Of a DNA stretch of 36,733 nt, positions 1-8,688 are shown piece after piece; position 1 is the stretch's first letter, and the number at the start of each line of letters is the position of its first letter. Source of the DNA: Candidatus Kapaibacterium sp. Its GTDB lineage: Bacteria; Bacteroidota; Ignavibacteria; Kapaibacteriales; UBA4661. The stretch is from positions 1-36,733 of the forward strand of contig JALONG010000046.1 in assembly GCA_025455065.1 (NCBI GenBank), written 5' to 3'. The notes under the pieces were generated by a model. That model worked only from the letters and a program-made list of their open reading frames with translations, was not told the origin of the DNA and ran no database searches. Position numbers and translations under genes: made by a program.

Positions 1-779
1 ATGACATTGGTGAATTCATTGAATTCTTCAACATCGGTCTTAGGCGTTAATTCTATAAGAGATCTCTTCCGCATAGATAATCCTGAAAAACCTAGATTGA
101 AATAACGGAGAAAAGACTCAATCTCAAGAGCATTATCAGGTAATTTTGTGCTTAAATAAGCAAATTCAGTTACTCTGTCTAAAAAGGTGTTGTTGAAGAT
201 GGCAAAATTTCCAACTTTACGAAGAATATTAGTGGCAATCGTAACATTGAACTGAGCCAATACCGATAGAAACAAGGCATTATCACGTGTTCTCGGTTCT
301 AAGCCTTTTGCTTGTTTGAAGGAGTTGGAAAGAGTAAATATGCCGCCTTCTCGTGTAAAAAGGGCTTTCTCGCCATACTTTTGCTGATGAAAGAGCCATT
401 CTGTTACGATTACACGATCATTGAGTTGAAAACCATAGCGGTAACGGGCTCCATCTACAAGAAACGTTATTTCAAAAAGAGAAGGCTTATTCCAATTGGA
501 AGTATCTAATAAAAATGGCTCAAAACGGAGTTTCTCGCCCGTTTGTGTGTCTTTAGCGGAGGAAATGATGAACCTCAGCATAAACTCAAGTGCCTTCAGC
601 AAATTACTTTTCCCGCTAGCATTCGCGCCGTAGATTGCGGCACTTTTCAGCAACTGTAGTTTGTTTCCTGCGCTCACGGTATTGGAGTGACGTAATTCTT
701 CCGAATCATTGGCGACCATGCTGAGAGTAATGCGCTCTTTGAACGAACGGAAATTTTCTACGCTAAATTCGATAAGCAT
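1..779 (-). CDS. AAA family ATPase, 5' part (runs off the left edge)
   Basis: An open frame of 259 codons reads from an ATG at 779 to the window edge with no stop. The N-terminus (MLIEFSVENFRSFKE) and a Walker A motif GANASGKSN near residues 42-50 are those of the COG1106-type, OLD/RecF-like ATPases, which hydrolyse ATP and often act in DNA repair or phage defence. The Walker B and signature regions would lie beyond the window, so the subfamily and any partner such as a RloB- or TOPRIM-type protein cannot be seen. No good ribosome-binding site precedes the ATG, which is common in this phylum. The start is well supported because the hydrophobic beta-strand plus NFRSF motif begins at residue 2. 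A stand-alone housekeeping ATPase is equally possible. Confidence 0.85.
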   Translation of the reverse strand, partial: MLIEFSVENFRSFKERITLSMVANDSEELRHSNTVSAGNKLQLLKSAAIYGANASGKSNLLKALEFMLRFIISSAKDTQTGEKLRFEPFLLDTSNWNKPSLFEITFLVDGARYRYGFQLNDRVIVTEWLFHQQKYGEKALFTREGGIFTLSNSFKQAKGLEPRTRDNALFLSVLAQFNVTIATNILRKVGNFAIFNNTFLDRVTEFAYLSTKLPDNALEIESFLRYFNLGFSGLSMRKRSLIELTPKTDVEEFNEFTNV

Positions 780-900
780 CGGGCTTGGGGAAGGTTTGTG
801 CGGAGTGAGTTGTAAGAGAATTTCAAGATAAGAAAATCGTAGAGATTATGATAAAAATTCTGCTTGAACCCTTAGCTTTACATAATATAGATTCTTTTGC

Positions 901-952
901 AAAAATATCTCAAGCAATTATCGTTTTTTTTAACGGATATTTGCTTGAGATA
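901..952 (-). terminator. Rho-independent terminator of the secreted nuclease-like gene
   Basis: A perfect 12-bp inverted repeat (TATCTCAAGCAA at 906-917 with its complement at 941-952) has an inner CGTT/AACG stem. On the minus strand it is followed by a short T-run at 901-905. It lies about 60 bases after the stop of the minus-strand gene ending at 1012 and before the ATPase start at 779, so it separates the two transcription units. Confidence 0.7.
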
Positions 953-1011
953 CTTCGTATAAACTCTTGTAATCAAATAACTTTTTTCAAATATGCAGAT
1001 TCATTTCAGAA

Positions 1012-2868
1012 TTACCGCCGAACCACAACCATCGCACGCTGTATCATACCGTTTGCATACTCCACGCGGCACGAATACACGCCTGACGGCAATTCACTCA
1101 AGGAAATTTGATGCTGAAGTTCTTCATGTTGAACAACATGAAGCGTGGCAACCGCTACATTTTGCCCCAAAGCGTTGTCAAGGCTTACTTTCGCTTCTCC
1201 GAGCGCAAGCGGCACAATACGCAGCACCGCTCTGTCCTGAGACGGATTCGGAAACACGCTTAATCCTGTTTCGGTACGCAACGGCGCTTGGACGCTGGTT
1301 ATGCGGTCAAGAAAAAACCGGGCTGTTACGGGAAAATGGTCTGTTGTACTGGTTGAATATCCCGTAATGTAGGTAAATGGCGACTCAATTTTCTCGCCGC
1401 CCGCAAGAATACTTGCATTCATCTCATTACTAACGACAACATTATCAATCATCCCACCCGCATTGATAGACGAAAGCCCTTGACGAGCCAAACTCGCCGT
1501 TACAAACGTGTACCGCGCAGAATCACGCACAAACGGCAAATACGGCGTTGGCAAACTCTGAAAAATTGATGCCGTTGGGCTGTCGTTAAAGTCTCCCGCC
1601 ACAATCACGTTTTGCGTAGGATAATTCGTGTTCAAAAAGTCGTACAACAACTGTGCGTCAGTTGTGCGAAGGTCGTAATCACGTTGCGTTGAGCCTGCTT
1701 TTGCGTGAATGTTGAACGCATGAATACGGCGACGAACACCTTGCACAGCAGCATCAAACTCCAAGCGAAGCGGAAAGCGCCCTGCGGCAAATTGTGAGTT
1801 GGTTAGAACCATTTCAGACCGCACCGTATCAATCACCGAGCGCTTAAAGAGATACGCCGTGCGCTGCGGAACAAATTGCGGTTGCGGCGGCGCAAATCCG
1901 GCAATAATCGCTCCGTAACGCGGCAATGAATCCAAAATACGCAAAAATAAGGGCGAATTGGAAATCTCCTGAAGCGCGTACAAATCCGCATCAATGCTGT
2001 CCAAAACACGAATAACATTGCGAAATTGCAGCAAAGAATCCGCTGGACCAAGCCGCGTAACGCCGTCATTATCAAACGGGCGACCAAACCAGCGTAAATT
2101 CCATGTTGTAACATCCAACGTCCGCGCTTTAGGGATAGTGTCTGCGGGATTAACTGACAACGAAATGCCTAAATCCGCCGCTGTGCGTGGTAATATCTGG
2201 TACGTGCCGCGAAACTGTCCCAATGCACCAACCACTGATACATTTCCACGCGGAATACGTTGATTGATGGGGTTCGTACCGGCGGTGATACGTACCTGTG
2301 CCGTTGTTGAGCCATCGAACACCTCATAATTGGTCGCACTGCGAAATGTGGCTGTATCGCGGAACTGAACTCCCGATACACGAACCAACTGCCCTTCTAG
2401 CGCTTCACCGCTTGCTCCAACAAGCTCCGACAAACGAACTTCCCTTGCAACAGGTATCACTCGCGCAACAGGTATAATGCGAAAAGTCACGCGCGAAGCG
2501 CCACTGCCTGATATTTGACCAAGCCCGGAACCCAGAACACCCGTTGTAGCTTGAAATTCCGTGTAAGGACCACTCACTTCCACGGAATCTCCAAGAGCAA
2601 CAGCACGGCTTAATGGCGTATCAAACACCGCCAAACCACCCGTACCGTCCTGTATATGGGCTTGTCCGCCAAATTCTGCGGCAACCGTAACACGTCCCGC
2701 AACATACAACACCGTTCCAAGCGGCTGCCGACGCGCTTCTTGGATCGTGCGAAATGTGGCGGTGGTAAAAGGTGCGGTTTGTGCAAAAAGCGCATTGGGC
2801 AATAACGCCGCTAAAATCAGGCTTGACAGAAGAATACCTTTGCAAGAACGAAGAATCAACTGTTTCAT
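1012..2868 (-). CDS. Secreted endonuclease/exonuclease/phosphatase-family protein with T9SS sorting domain
   Basis: The 618-residue product has an N-terminal signal peptide (about 1-29, ending ALFAQ). Two OB-fold-like segments follow at about 47-115 and 145-235. An endonuclease/exonuclease/phosphatase domain spans about 250-520, and a T9SS type A sorting domain about 536-618 (begins LSVFPNPSQD). Family catalytic motifs are visible: N257 in TTWNLRWF, E301 in LQEIS, H388 in FNIHAK, D426/N428 in GDFND and D510-H511 in TDHFP. A metal-dependent phosphodiesterase acting on extracellular DNA or RNA is the likely role, with export by Sec and then T9SS to the cell surface or medium. Specificity (nuclease or phosphatase) cannot be decided. 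It is the last gene of its strand and is followed by a terminator. Confidence 0.88.
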   Translation of the reverse strand: MKQLILRSCKGILLSSLILAALLPNALFAQTAPFTTATFRTIQEARRQPLGTVLYVAGRVTVAAEFGGQAHIQDGTGGLAVFDTPLSRAVALGDSVEVSGPYTEFQATTGVLGSGLGQISGSGASRVTFRIIPVARVIPVAREVRLSELVGASGEALEGQLVRVSGVQFRDTATFRSATNYEVFDGSTTAQVRITAGTNPINQRIPRGNVSVVGALGQFRGTYQILPRTAADLGISLSVNPADTIPKARTLDVTTWNLRWFGRPFDNDGVTRLGPADSLLQFRNVIRVLDSIDADLYALQEISNSPLFLRILDSLPRYGAIIAGFAPPQPQFVPQRTAYLFKRSVIDTVRSEMVLTNSQFAAGRFPLRLEFDAAVQGVRRRIHAFNIHAKAGSTQRDYDLRTTDAQLLYDFLNTNYPTQNVIVAGDFNDSPTASIFQSLPTPYLPFVRDSARYTFVTASLARQGLSSINAGGMIDNVVVSNEMNASILAGGEKIESPFTYITGYSTSTTDHFPVTARFFLDRITSVQAPLRTETGLSVFPNPSQDRAVLRIVPLALGEAKVSLDNALGQNVAVATLHVVQHEELQHQISLSELPSGVYSCRVEYANGMIQRAMVVVRR

Positions 2869-2926
2869 AAAAAAGTGATAAGTGTGTTAAACGTGAAAAA
2901 TTTATCGTCAATTATAAAGTCCGCTT

Positions 2927-3262
2927 TCAGTCAAAAGGCTCTTCATCATTTTCCGCTATCCAGCCAATATTTGCCATTCCAACAAAAAATGCGCATAATG
3001 CAACATCGGCAACAGAAATTGTCCATCCTTTGAGCATGACAACAAGCAGAGTACAAGTACCCCCAATCATCAATAAAGCGCTGGAAGTCGCAATGAGCCT
3101 TTGCCCCCAAAGTTGTGTAACAATAGAATGATGAACGCGGGTTTTCATCACTAAAATCGCTCCTAAGTACAGAAGCGCAAGAATCGAATACAGCATAAAT
3201 AGTGGCGTTTGGAAAATACGGCAAGAAAAGAGGAAATGCACCGTGAATATACCAATACTCAC
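2927..3262 (-). CDS. Small integral membrane protein, unknown function
   Basis: A short hydrophobic protein with three likely membrane segments: around LYSILALLYLGAILVM, SSALLMIGGTCTLLVVML and VADVALCAFFVGMANIGW. It ends in an acidic tail (ENDEEPFD). I place the start at a GTG at 3262 because it overlaps the stop of the upstream vWA-OmpA gene in a GTGA arrangement, with a GGAAAG stretch just upstream; that gives 111 residues. An ATG at 3301 (124 residues, 43-base overlap) and an ATG at 3196 (89 residues) are alternatives. The overlap suggests translational coupling with the vWA-OmpA protein. I recognise no family. Confidence 0.55.
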   Translation of the reverse strand: MSIGIFTVHFLFSCRIFQTPLFMLYSILALLYLGAILVMKTRVHHSIVTQLWGQRLIATSSALLMIGGTCTLLVVMLKGWTISVADVALCAFFVGMANIGWIAENDEEPFD

Positions 3263-6200
3263 TCCGCTTTCCAAATTTTCATTACTTCCACGCGGCGGCA
3301 TCGGGCTTTGTAGGTAAATGCTGATTCTTTCGGATTACGCGGCAAAAGCTGCGAATTTCCTTGCGAAGTCGCCGTTACAAGGCTTTCAGGCAGACCACGC
3401 TTCAAGAGTTCCTGCCGGACAAACTCCGCTCTTTGCCACCCTTCCGCCTGATTTGCATCGGGTGAAGCCGTTTCGTCCGTATGTCCGATAATCACAACTT
3501 TAGCAAGCAATCTCTTCTCACGTTTCAATTCCGCCGCAAGCCGCTCTACGACTTCTTCCCAAGGGCGTTTTGAAAGCACTCCCGCCGAATCAATGACCAT
3601 CGGCAAGACGGCTTTCGTATCGGCGAAACTCAGCATCAATGCTTTGATTTCGGGCATTCGTACCTCGCGTCTCGGCAATTCGAGAACAGTCTCCTGCACA
3701 GGCATTTGCGAAATTGCCTGCCGAAGCTCTTCTGCACTCGGCTTCGACTGTACATTACGCGCTTCGGTTAGCACAGTTTCGAGCGATTGTTTAGCGGAAC
3801 GCATCTCATCCTCATCGGTGCGCAAGCGCCTCGAAAGCGTTGTTATTGCCCTCGCAACCGCCAATGTATCAGACTTACGAAAAAATGCTCTCCAGCGCGA
3901 CGGCGTATATCCCGACCACGAAGAAGGCTCAATCACGATTTCAGCACTCACACCCTTTGGCAGACGAAACGTATAAATGCCGTCGGCATTAGTTTCAGTA
4001 ACTTTTACAACATCGTTATTTGCCTGATTTCGTACCGTTACCCGCATCCCGCTCAACGCTGATGCACTCTCACGGGAAATGGATTCGGAAGAAACAGTTT
4101 CAGGAGAAACGCCTTGTTCTTCGCCAAAAAGCACCGTCCCTTCTACCAAAACATATTGCTGCACTGGGCGCAATGTGAACGTTTGCTCAAGTGTATCACC
4201 AGCCTTAAAACTCCTTGCATCTAGTTCGTACTCCAACGGCTCAAAAAGGGTCGAGCGCACGGGAACTGCTTTCACACGATACTTTCGACCGGGAACGATG
4301 ACAAGTTTGTAATTCCCCGTCATCTCGCCTGATTTCAGGCGCTTTGTTGCCGTGACGGGAAATTCAAACCCTAAATTATCCTCAAGGTATATGTCTGCCT
4401 GAAGCGGCGCACCACGCTCATCTCGAACATTCCCTCGTAAAATTGTCGGCGGAAGCAGCATCACATCTTGCTTCAGCGTGTCTCCTTTCAGCAAACGGCT
4501 TGCATCCAGCGTTCTCACAACAATACCAACACTGTCCGAATGAAGCGGCTGCACAAAGAGGCGATATTTCTTCCCTTCAGGAATGGCTTGGCGAAACGTT
4601 CCGTCTGCTGCCGTGCGAAATGGTCCAATGATATTTGCTTCGGCATCGGTTAGTGTTATGAACGCTATCTGTGGCTGCCCGTCGCCGGAACGCACTGTGC
4701 CGGAAAAATAGGAACTGGTCATATTGACAGGCGCGGTCATAACAGCATACAGCGCCGTTTTTTCCCTGCCGATACTCCTCACAATATCCGTAAACGGCTC
4801 ATTGAGGCTGTATTCCCGCCCCAACGTCAAATACGCAGAGGCTTCACCATTATTTGCACAGGGCTTAATCACTTTATGCAGCGAAATCCCTTTCGCCCAA
4901 AGGTCTCGTAACGTCAGCAATTCACGCAGCATGGGTTTTCGATTACTATACATAATTTCATCTGTCAGCACAATCCCAATCCGCTCTGCGTCAGTACGAA
5001 ACTTCATCCCGACAAGTTCATCCAGTGCAGCAGGTGTATATTCGTTATTTTGCGAGGCAGTAGCGCGAGCGAGAAATTCTTCAACGCGGTCTAAATGTTC
5101 CGTCGGCTGCAAAACATCCAAGACTTCAACACCATACGAAACAGCACCAACACGAGCATTTGCACCACTTTTCCGCAATTCATTCAAAAAATACCCAATC
5201 TGCTCACGAACTTCAGCAATCGTATTGCGCATACTGCCCGAACAGTCTAAAAGCAAGACTATATCAACGGGAACGGTCGTTACACTGTCCAAACGCCGCA
5301 CCGAAACAATACGGCGCGAGGTGTCTCGTGTGCGAAAATCAAGTGAAGATAAGCCCGTAAGCGTTCTTCCGGCACTATCAACAACACGAACAATTTTTGC
5401 TTCAAGAGGAAACAAGGTCTTATCAATCCGCTTCAACTCAATGCCGTATCCCTTTGTACTTTCAACACCAACACCCGAACTTGCATTGTCACTACCCTTA
5501 GTCGAGCCGATTGCCGCAGCCGCCACAGAACGCCCATAAAACTGCTTACGCACATTCGCATAAAGCGCAGCAGAGTCGCTTGCTAAACCATTTTCAGCAA
5601 GCATTTCAGCTAAATAGGGATTAAGTTTGGGTAACGCGGCTAAAAAGACCGCCGCGTCATCAAAGGCAGCCACAGGTCGCCCAATGCACAGCGCAGATTC
5701 CGCATCCGCGCGAAGCGAGCGAATCTCGCTTGCACTGTTAATTTTATCAGATGAAAAACGCAATACGACGCTATGCTCTAATTGCTGCGCTTCTTGCAGA
5801 CGTAGCCCGTACAGAGCATCAAAAATCTCACTGTTTACCTCTAATCCCAATCGCACTGCGGGCTGCGGAAGCCATTGCACCGAACCGGAAAGCACCACCG
5901 CCGCATTCAGCAGATTCCAACTCACCCCCGTTTCAAAACCCGGCAGCGTAGGATTGAGCAGCGACGCAGAACGAGCCGACGCAAGCAGCGTCAAATCACC
6001 TCCGGGCAGCGAATACAACGCATTTCCTAAAAACTGCACCAAACCGGGCGCTACTCTGCGATAATTGTTGTCCGTAGCAGCGCTGTACATATCCATTGCC
6101 ATAGTCGTTGCTCCGAGAGAAAACAGTAAGCCCGGCACAAGAGGTTTGAACAGAAAAGACCCGTTGTAGTCCAAATATGGCGCAGGAGCAGCTAAACTTA

Positions 6201-6642
6201 ATCGTGCCGATGCGCCGCCCCACAGAACATCATCCACAATGGGCAAGCCAAATCCGAAATACAACTCACCCGAAGAATTCCGCGCTCTCGGATTCCCGGA
6301 ATACCCGATACCAAAGGAATGAATCTTGAGAAAAGCACCAAATTTCGCCGATGTGGTCATGAAGGAACCCGAGACGGCAGAACCCGAAAACACCGAAGAA
6401 AGCGCCAAATCAAACTGCGGTCGTACACCCAGCATAGCAGGATTCCAGCCGACAGCAGTGGCATCGGACAAGTAGTCTAAGCGCCTGTTACTAAGTTGTT
6501 CCGGCATCAAGACCGTTTCAGAGGGACGAATTGGTGGCAATAAAGAAGATTGCGCCAAAAGCGCAGATTGAGCGCACAAAACACCAACGATGCTGCAAAC
6601 CATCCTTGCAATACAACGCAAGCAATATCCATACAGATTCAT
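3259..6642 (-). CDS. Large envelope protein: beta-barrel-like N-terminus, vWA domain and OmpA-like C-terminus
   Basis: The 1127-residue protein starts with a signal peptide (about 1-30, ending ALLAQ). Residues about 55-300 resemble outer-membrane barrel proteins of Bacteroidota (alternating strands, many Gly and aromatics). A von Willebrand factor A domain covers about 459-640, with MIDAS motif DCSGS at 466-470. Two or three carboxypeptidase-regulatory-like beta-sandwich repeats lie between about 645 and 920 (for example GTVRSGDGQPQIAFITL and GNVRDERGAPLQADIYL). An OmpA-like peptidoglycan-binding domain occupies about 1005-1127, with GHTDE at 1053-1057. Such proteins link the outer membrane to peptidoglycan, and the vWA domain may bind a metal-dependent partner. 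The domain boundaries are read by eye. The signal peptide supports the ATG at 6642. Confidence 0.88.
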   Translation of the reverse strand: MNLYGYCLRCIARMVCSIVGVLCAQSALLAQSSLLPPIRPSETVLMPEQLSNRRLDYLSDATAVGWNPAMLGVRPQFDLALSSVFSGSAVSGSFMTTSAKFGAFLKIHSFGIGYSGNPRARNSSGELYFGFGLPIVDDVLWGGASARLSLAAPAPYLDYNGSFLFKPLVPGLLFSLGATTMAMDMYSAATDNNYRRVAPGLVQFLGNALYSLPGGDLTLLASARSASLLNPTLPGFETGVSWNLLNAAVVLSGSVQWLPQPAVRLGLEVNSEIFDALYGLRLQEAQQLEHSVVLRFSSDKINSASEIRSLRADAESALCIGRPVAAFDDAAVFLAALPKLNPYLAEMLAENGLASDSAALYANVRKQFYGRSVAAAAIGSTKGSDNASSGVGVESTKGYGIELKRIDKTLFPLEAKIVRVVDSAGRTLTGLSSLDFRTRDTSRRIVSVRRLDSVTTVPVDIVLLLDCSGSMRNTIAEVREQIGYFLNELRKSGANARVGAVSYGVEVLDVLQPTEHLDRVEEFLARATASQNNEYTPAALDELVGMKFRTDAERIGIVLTDEIMYSNRKPMLRELLTLRDLWAKGISLHKVIKPCANNGEASAYLTLGREYSLNEPFTDIVRSIGREKTALYAVMTAPVNMTSSYFSGTVRSGDGQPQIAFITLTDAEANIIGPFRTAADGTFRQAIPEGKKYRLFVQPLHSDSVGIVVRTLDASRLLKGDTLKQDVMLLPPTILRGNVRDERGAPLQADIYLEDNLGFEFPVTATKRLKSGEMTGNYKLVIVPGRKYRVKAVPVRSTLFEPLEYELDARSFKAGDTLEQTFTLRPVQQYVLVEGTVLFGEEQGVSPETVSSESISRESASALSGMRVTVRNQANNDVVKVTETNADGIYTFRLPKGVSAEIVIEPSSWSGYTPSRWRAFFRKSDTLAVARAITTLSRRLRTDEDEMRSAKQSLETVLTEARNVQSKPSAEELRQAISQMPVQETVLELPRREVRMPEIKALMLSFADTKAVLPMVIDSAGVLSKRPWEEVVERLAAELKREKRLLAKVVIIGHTDETASPDANQAEGWQRAEFVRQELLKRGLPESLVTATSQGNSQLLPRNPKESAFTYKARCRRVEVMKIWKAE

Positions 6643-6718
6643 ACAACACCCTAATGAAGAAAGGAACAGAAACCATTACGGCGCAAAGATGAATCTGAAC
6701 TCACAATAAGACAAGATT

Positions 6719-6757
6719 TTTGGGGCGAAATGACAAGCGTTTGGGGCGAATGGCAAG
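6719..6757. repeat. Imperfect direct repeat upstream of the vWA-OmpA gene
   Basis: Two adjacent copies of a roughly 18-21 base unit starting TTTGGGGCGAA lie at 6719-6739 and 6740-6757. They are in the 194-base gap between the divergently placed ends of the vWA-OmpA start (6642) and the DUF948-like stop (6837). A regulatory role is possible, but nothing else supports it. Confidence 0.4.
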
Positions 6758-6836
6758 GAGACAATGAGAAGCAACACAGAGTAAATATCTTAATACTCAA
6801 CGACATACAACACACTTTAGCGATCAACAAAAAAGA

Positions 6837-7268
6837 CTATTCGTGACGACGGGGCTTGCGAAGCGTTTCACTAAACGCCTCCGTTCCTTTACTGAGCGCA
6901 CTGATAGTGATGGCGATATTTCCCAACGGCTGAATAATTCCCGTTTGCAGGTATTCTCTCAGGCGCTGCAACTGTCGCGTGAGAGCATCTATTTCCGCAA
7001 AGATTCCGGTGGAAGACTGCATATCATCGTTTATTTTCTGAGAAATTTGTGCTACATTTTTGGTCGTATCTTCCATATTTTTCAACGTCCCCAGAAGCCG
7101 CATACGAACTTCCTTCAACTCCGACGGAAGTTTTTCCAATGAGGTTTCGATGTTTTGTACCAAACCTAAGATTCTGCGTACATCTTTGAGCGTGCCTATT
7201 GCATACAAACATAGCAAGGCAAAGGACAGCAACGCAAGGATTGTAGCGGCTTGTACCCAAATCTCCAT
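6837..7268 (-). CDS. DUF948-like membrane-anchored coiled-coil protein
   Basis: The 143-residue protein has one N-terminal membrane segment (about 5-25, AATILALLSFALLCLYAIG). A long helical, coiled-coil-rich region follows (about 30-110), with the pattern of DUF948 proteins (repeated hydrophobic heptads such as ILGLVQNIETSLEKL). The tail is basic (RKPRRHE). DUF948 proteins often sit next to YtxH-domain proteins, and here a YtxH gene lies immediately upstream on the same strand (7458-7889). The two probably form a small envelope or stress-related unit, but the function of both families is unclear. Between them lies a long palindrome (7307-7378). Confidence 0.7.
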   Translation of the reverse strand: MEIWVQAATILALLSFALLCLYAIGTLKDVRRILGLVQNIETSLEKLPSELKEVRMRLLGTLKNMEDTTKNVAQISQKINDDMQSSTGIFAEIDALTRQLQRLREYLQTGIIQPLGNIAITISALSKGTEAFSETLRKPRRHE

Positions 7269-7306
7269 AACACAACTGAATAAATAAAGTCAGAAATGAC
7301 AAAAAT

Positions 7307-7378
7307 AATCCACGAATCTGCACAAATCCTTGCGAAAACCAAAGAAGATTCGCAAAAGTTCGTGAAGATTCGTGGATT
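7307..7378. repeat. Nested palindrome (72 bases) between DUF948-like and YtxH genes
   Basis: An outer perfect 13-bp inverted repeat (AATCCACGAATCT at 7307-7319, complement at 7366-7378) encloses an inner 7-bp pair (TTGCGAA at 7330-7336, TTCGCAA at 7349-7355). The whole can fold into one long hairpin in DNA or RNA. It contains repeated GAAGATTCG words. There is no T-run, so it does not look like a classical terminator. A dispersed intergenic palindrome of the genome is the more likely explanation, which cannot be tested from one window. Confidence 0.6.
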
Positions 7379-7457
7379 CTCAATAAGCACGACCTAGCAC
7401 CATGCCAATTATATTGTTATTTTACAACAGCTTCAGAAGAGCCAAGAAGCCAAAGTC

Positions 7458-7889
7458 TTATGCAACATCGTTACTCTTCATGCGAGCCATTTCGCCTTGA
7501 AATGCCTCCGCGCCTGCGCGGGCAGCATCTTGAATTCGACCGACATTATCCTTAATGCCATACTGCGCCGTGTTGATACGGGAACGAGCATCATTCATCA
7601 GCACTTCTGCCTCAGAAAGCAGTGAACCCGCTTGCTGACGTGCCGTACGAACAAGTTCATCTGCACGAACTTTGCCCTCATTCACGTATTCACCAACTCT
7701 GCGGGACTGCTCTTGCGCAAAAACACTGGCTTTGTCATATACTTCGCCAGAGCGTTCCGCTAAGTCTTGACGTAATTCTTTACCGCTTTTCGGCGCAAAT
7801 AGAAGCGCTGCCAATGCCCCCACAGCACCACCGATGATAATTCCGGCTGCCAAGCCTTTGGAGAACGAACCTTCATTGTTGTTTGCCAT
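7458..7889 (-). CDS. YtxH domain-containing protein
   Basis: From the ATG at 7889 the product is 143 residues and begins MANNNEGSFSKG. A Gly/Ala-rich membrane segment follows (about 12-30, GLAAGIIIGGAVGALAALLFAP). Next is the YtxH signature APKSGKELR and a long charged amphipathic helix to the end. The longer reading from 7952 would add 21 residues of AT-rich upstream sequence and is rejected, because YtxH proteins begin just before the Gly-rich helix. YtxH proteins are small membrane-anchored, stress-associated proteins of unknown activity. The upstream gap is very AT-rich and carries ACAGTGAAA words, probably the promoter. Confidence 0.85.
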   Translation of the reverse strand: MANNNEGSFSKGLAAGIIIGGAVGALAALLFAPKSGKELRQDLAERSGEVYDKASVFAQEQSRRVGEYVNEGKVRADELVRTARQQAGSLLSEAEVLMNDARSRINTAQYGIKDNVGRIQDAARAGAEAFQGEMARMKSNDVA

Positions 7890-7966
7890 TGTACTATAAA
7901 TAATTGTAATATAAAACAGTGAAATTTTTGCTATTTTTATACAGTGAAACAAATATAAAACAACTG

Positions 7967-8548
7967 CTATACTGTATAGAATTTCTTTTGCGCTACCAGA
8001 ATAAGTTCGGCAAATTCTCTTAGCGCACCATCACCACCATTGCTTTGACAACAATACTGTGCCAAATGTTTAATTTTGGGCGCTGCATCCGCAGGACACG
8101 CCGATACGCCGCAATACTGCATCGCAAGTTCGTCATTAACATCATCGCCGATATACGCAATTTCGTGCGATTGGACGTGAAGTTTTTGCTCAATATCATT
8201 GAAGTACAATGCTTTATCTTCTGCTCCTTCATAAACCACTTCAACACCGAGTTTTTTTGCTCTTGCAGAGGCAATGCCTGAAGAATCACTCGTAAGCAGT
8301 ACAACTTCTATGCCGAAACGTTGCAGAAGACGTATTCCCATGCCATCATGCGCTGAAAAGCGCTTCATTACTTCACCTTGCGCCGTATAATACATTCCGC
8401 CGTCGGTCAAAGTACCGTCCACATCTGAGACAACGACTCGAATTGAGGCACAGCGCTTGATAAATTCTTCCGGCAAATCACGCCATTGCGGATAAAATCT
8501 TTCAGCCCATGTAGGAAGATTCGGAAACAAATTTGAGCGAAATTCCAT
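7967..8548 (-). CDS. kdsC: HAD-family phosphatase, KdsC type (KDO-8-phosphate phosphatase)
   Basis: The 193-residue protein has the HAD type III layout: motif I DVDGTLTDG (nucleophile D42 and acid D44), motif II in LLTSDSSG, and motif IV in YIGDDVND (about 137-144). The C-terminus has SNGGDGALREF, typical of KdsC and related sugar-acid phosphatases. KdsC removes phosphate from 3-deoxy-D-manno-octulosonate 8-phosphate during LPS inner-core synthesis in the cytoplasm. The N-terminal extension of about 30 residues before motif I is a little longer than in E. coli KdsC. A related nonulosonic-acid phosphatase remains possible, since no kdsA/kdsB/kdsD neighbour is present. It is divergent from prmA, with about 140 bases between them. 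Confidence 0.75.
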   Translation of the reverse strand: MEFRSNLFPNLPTWAERFYPQWRDLPEEFIKRCASIRVVVSDVDGTLTDGGMYYTAQGEVMKRFSAHDGMGIRLLQRFGIEVVLLTSDSSGIASARAKKLGVEVVYEGAEDKALYFNDIEQKLHVQSHEIAYIGDDVNDELAMQYCGVSACPADAAPKIKHLAQYCCQSNGGDGALREFAELILVAQKKFYTV

Positions 8549-8688
8549 GAAAATTCGTTATCTATGCCGCAGGGATTTGGGAAGAAACACGAGAAATCGT
8601 AGTTTGCCTTGCGGACGCAAATCAACTCTCTGCGGTATGGCATTATGCCGCTAGCCAATACCCTGTAAAATTACGAATTATCGCCACG

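Noticed and set aside
4724-5539. 271-residue plus-strand frame inside the vWA-OmpA gene
   Set aside because: It is antisense to a well-supported coding frame, has no family motif and is Ser/Arg-rich, as expected of a shadow frame.
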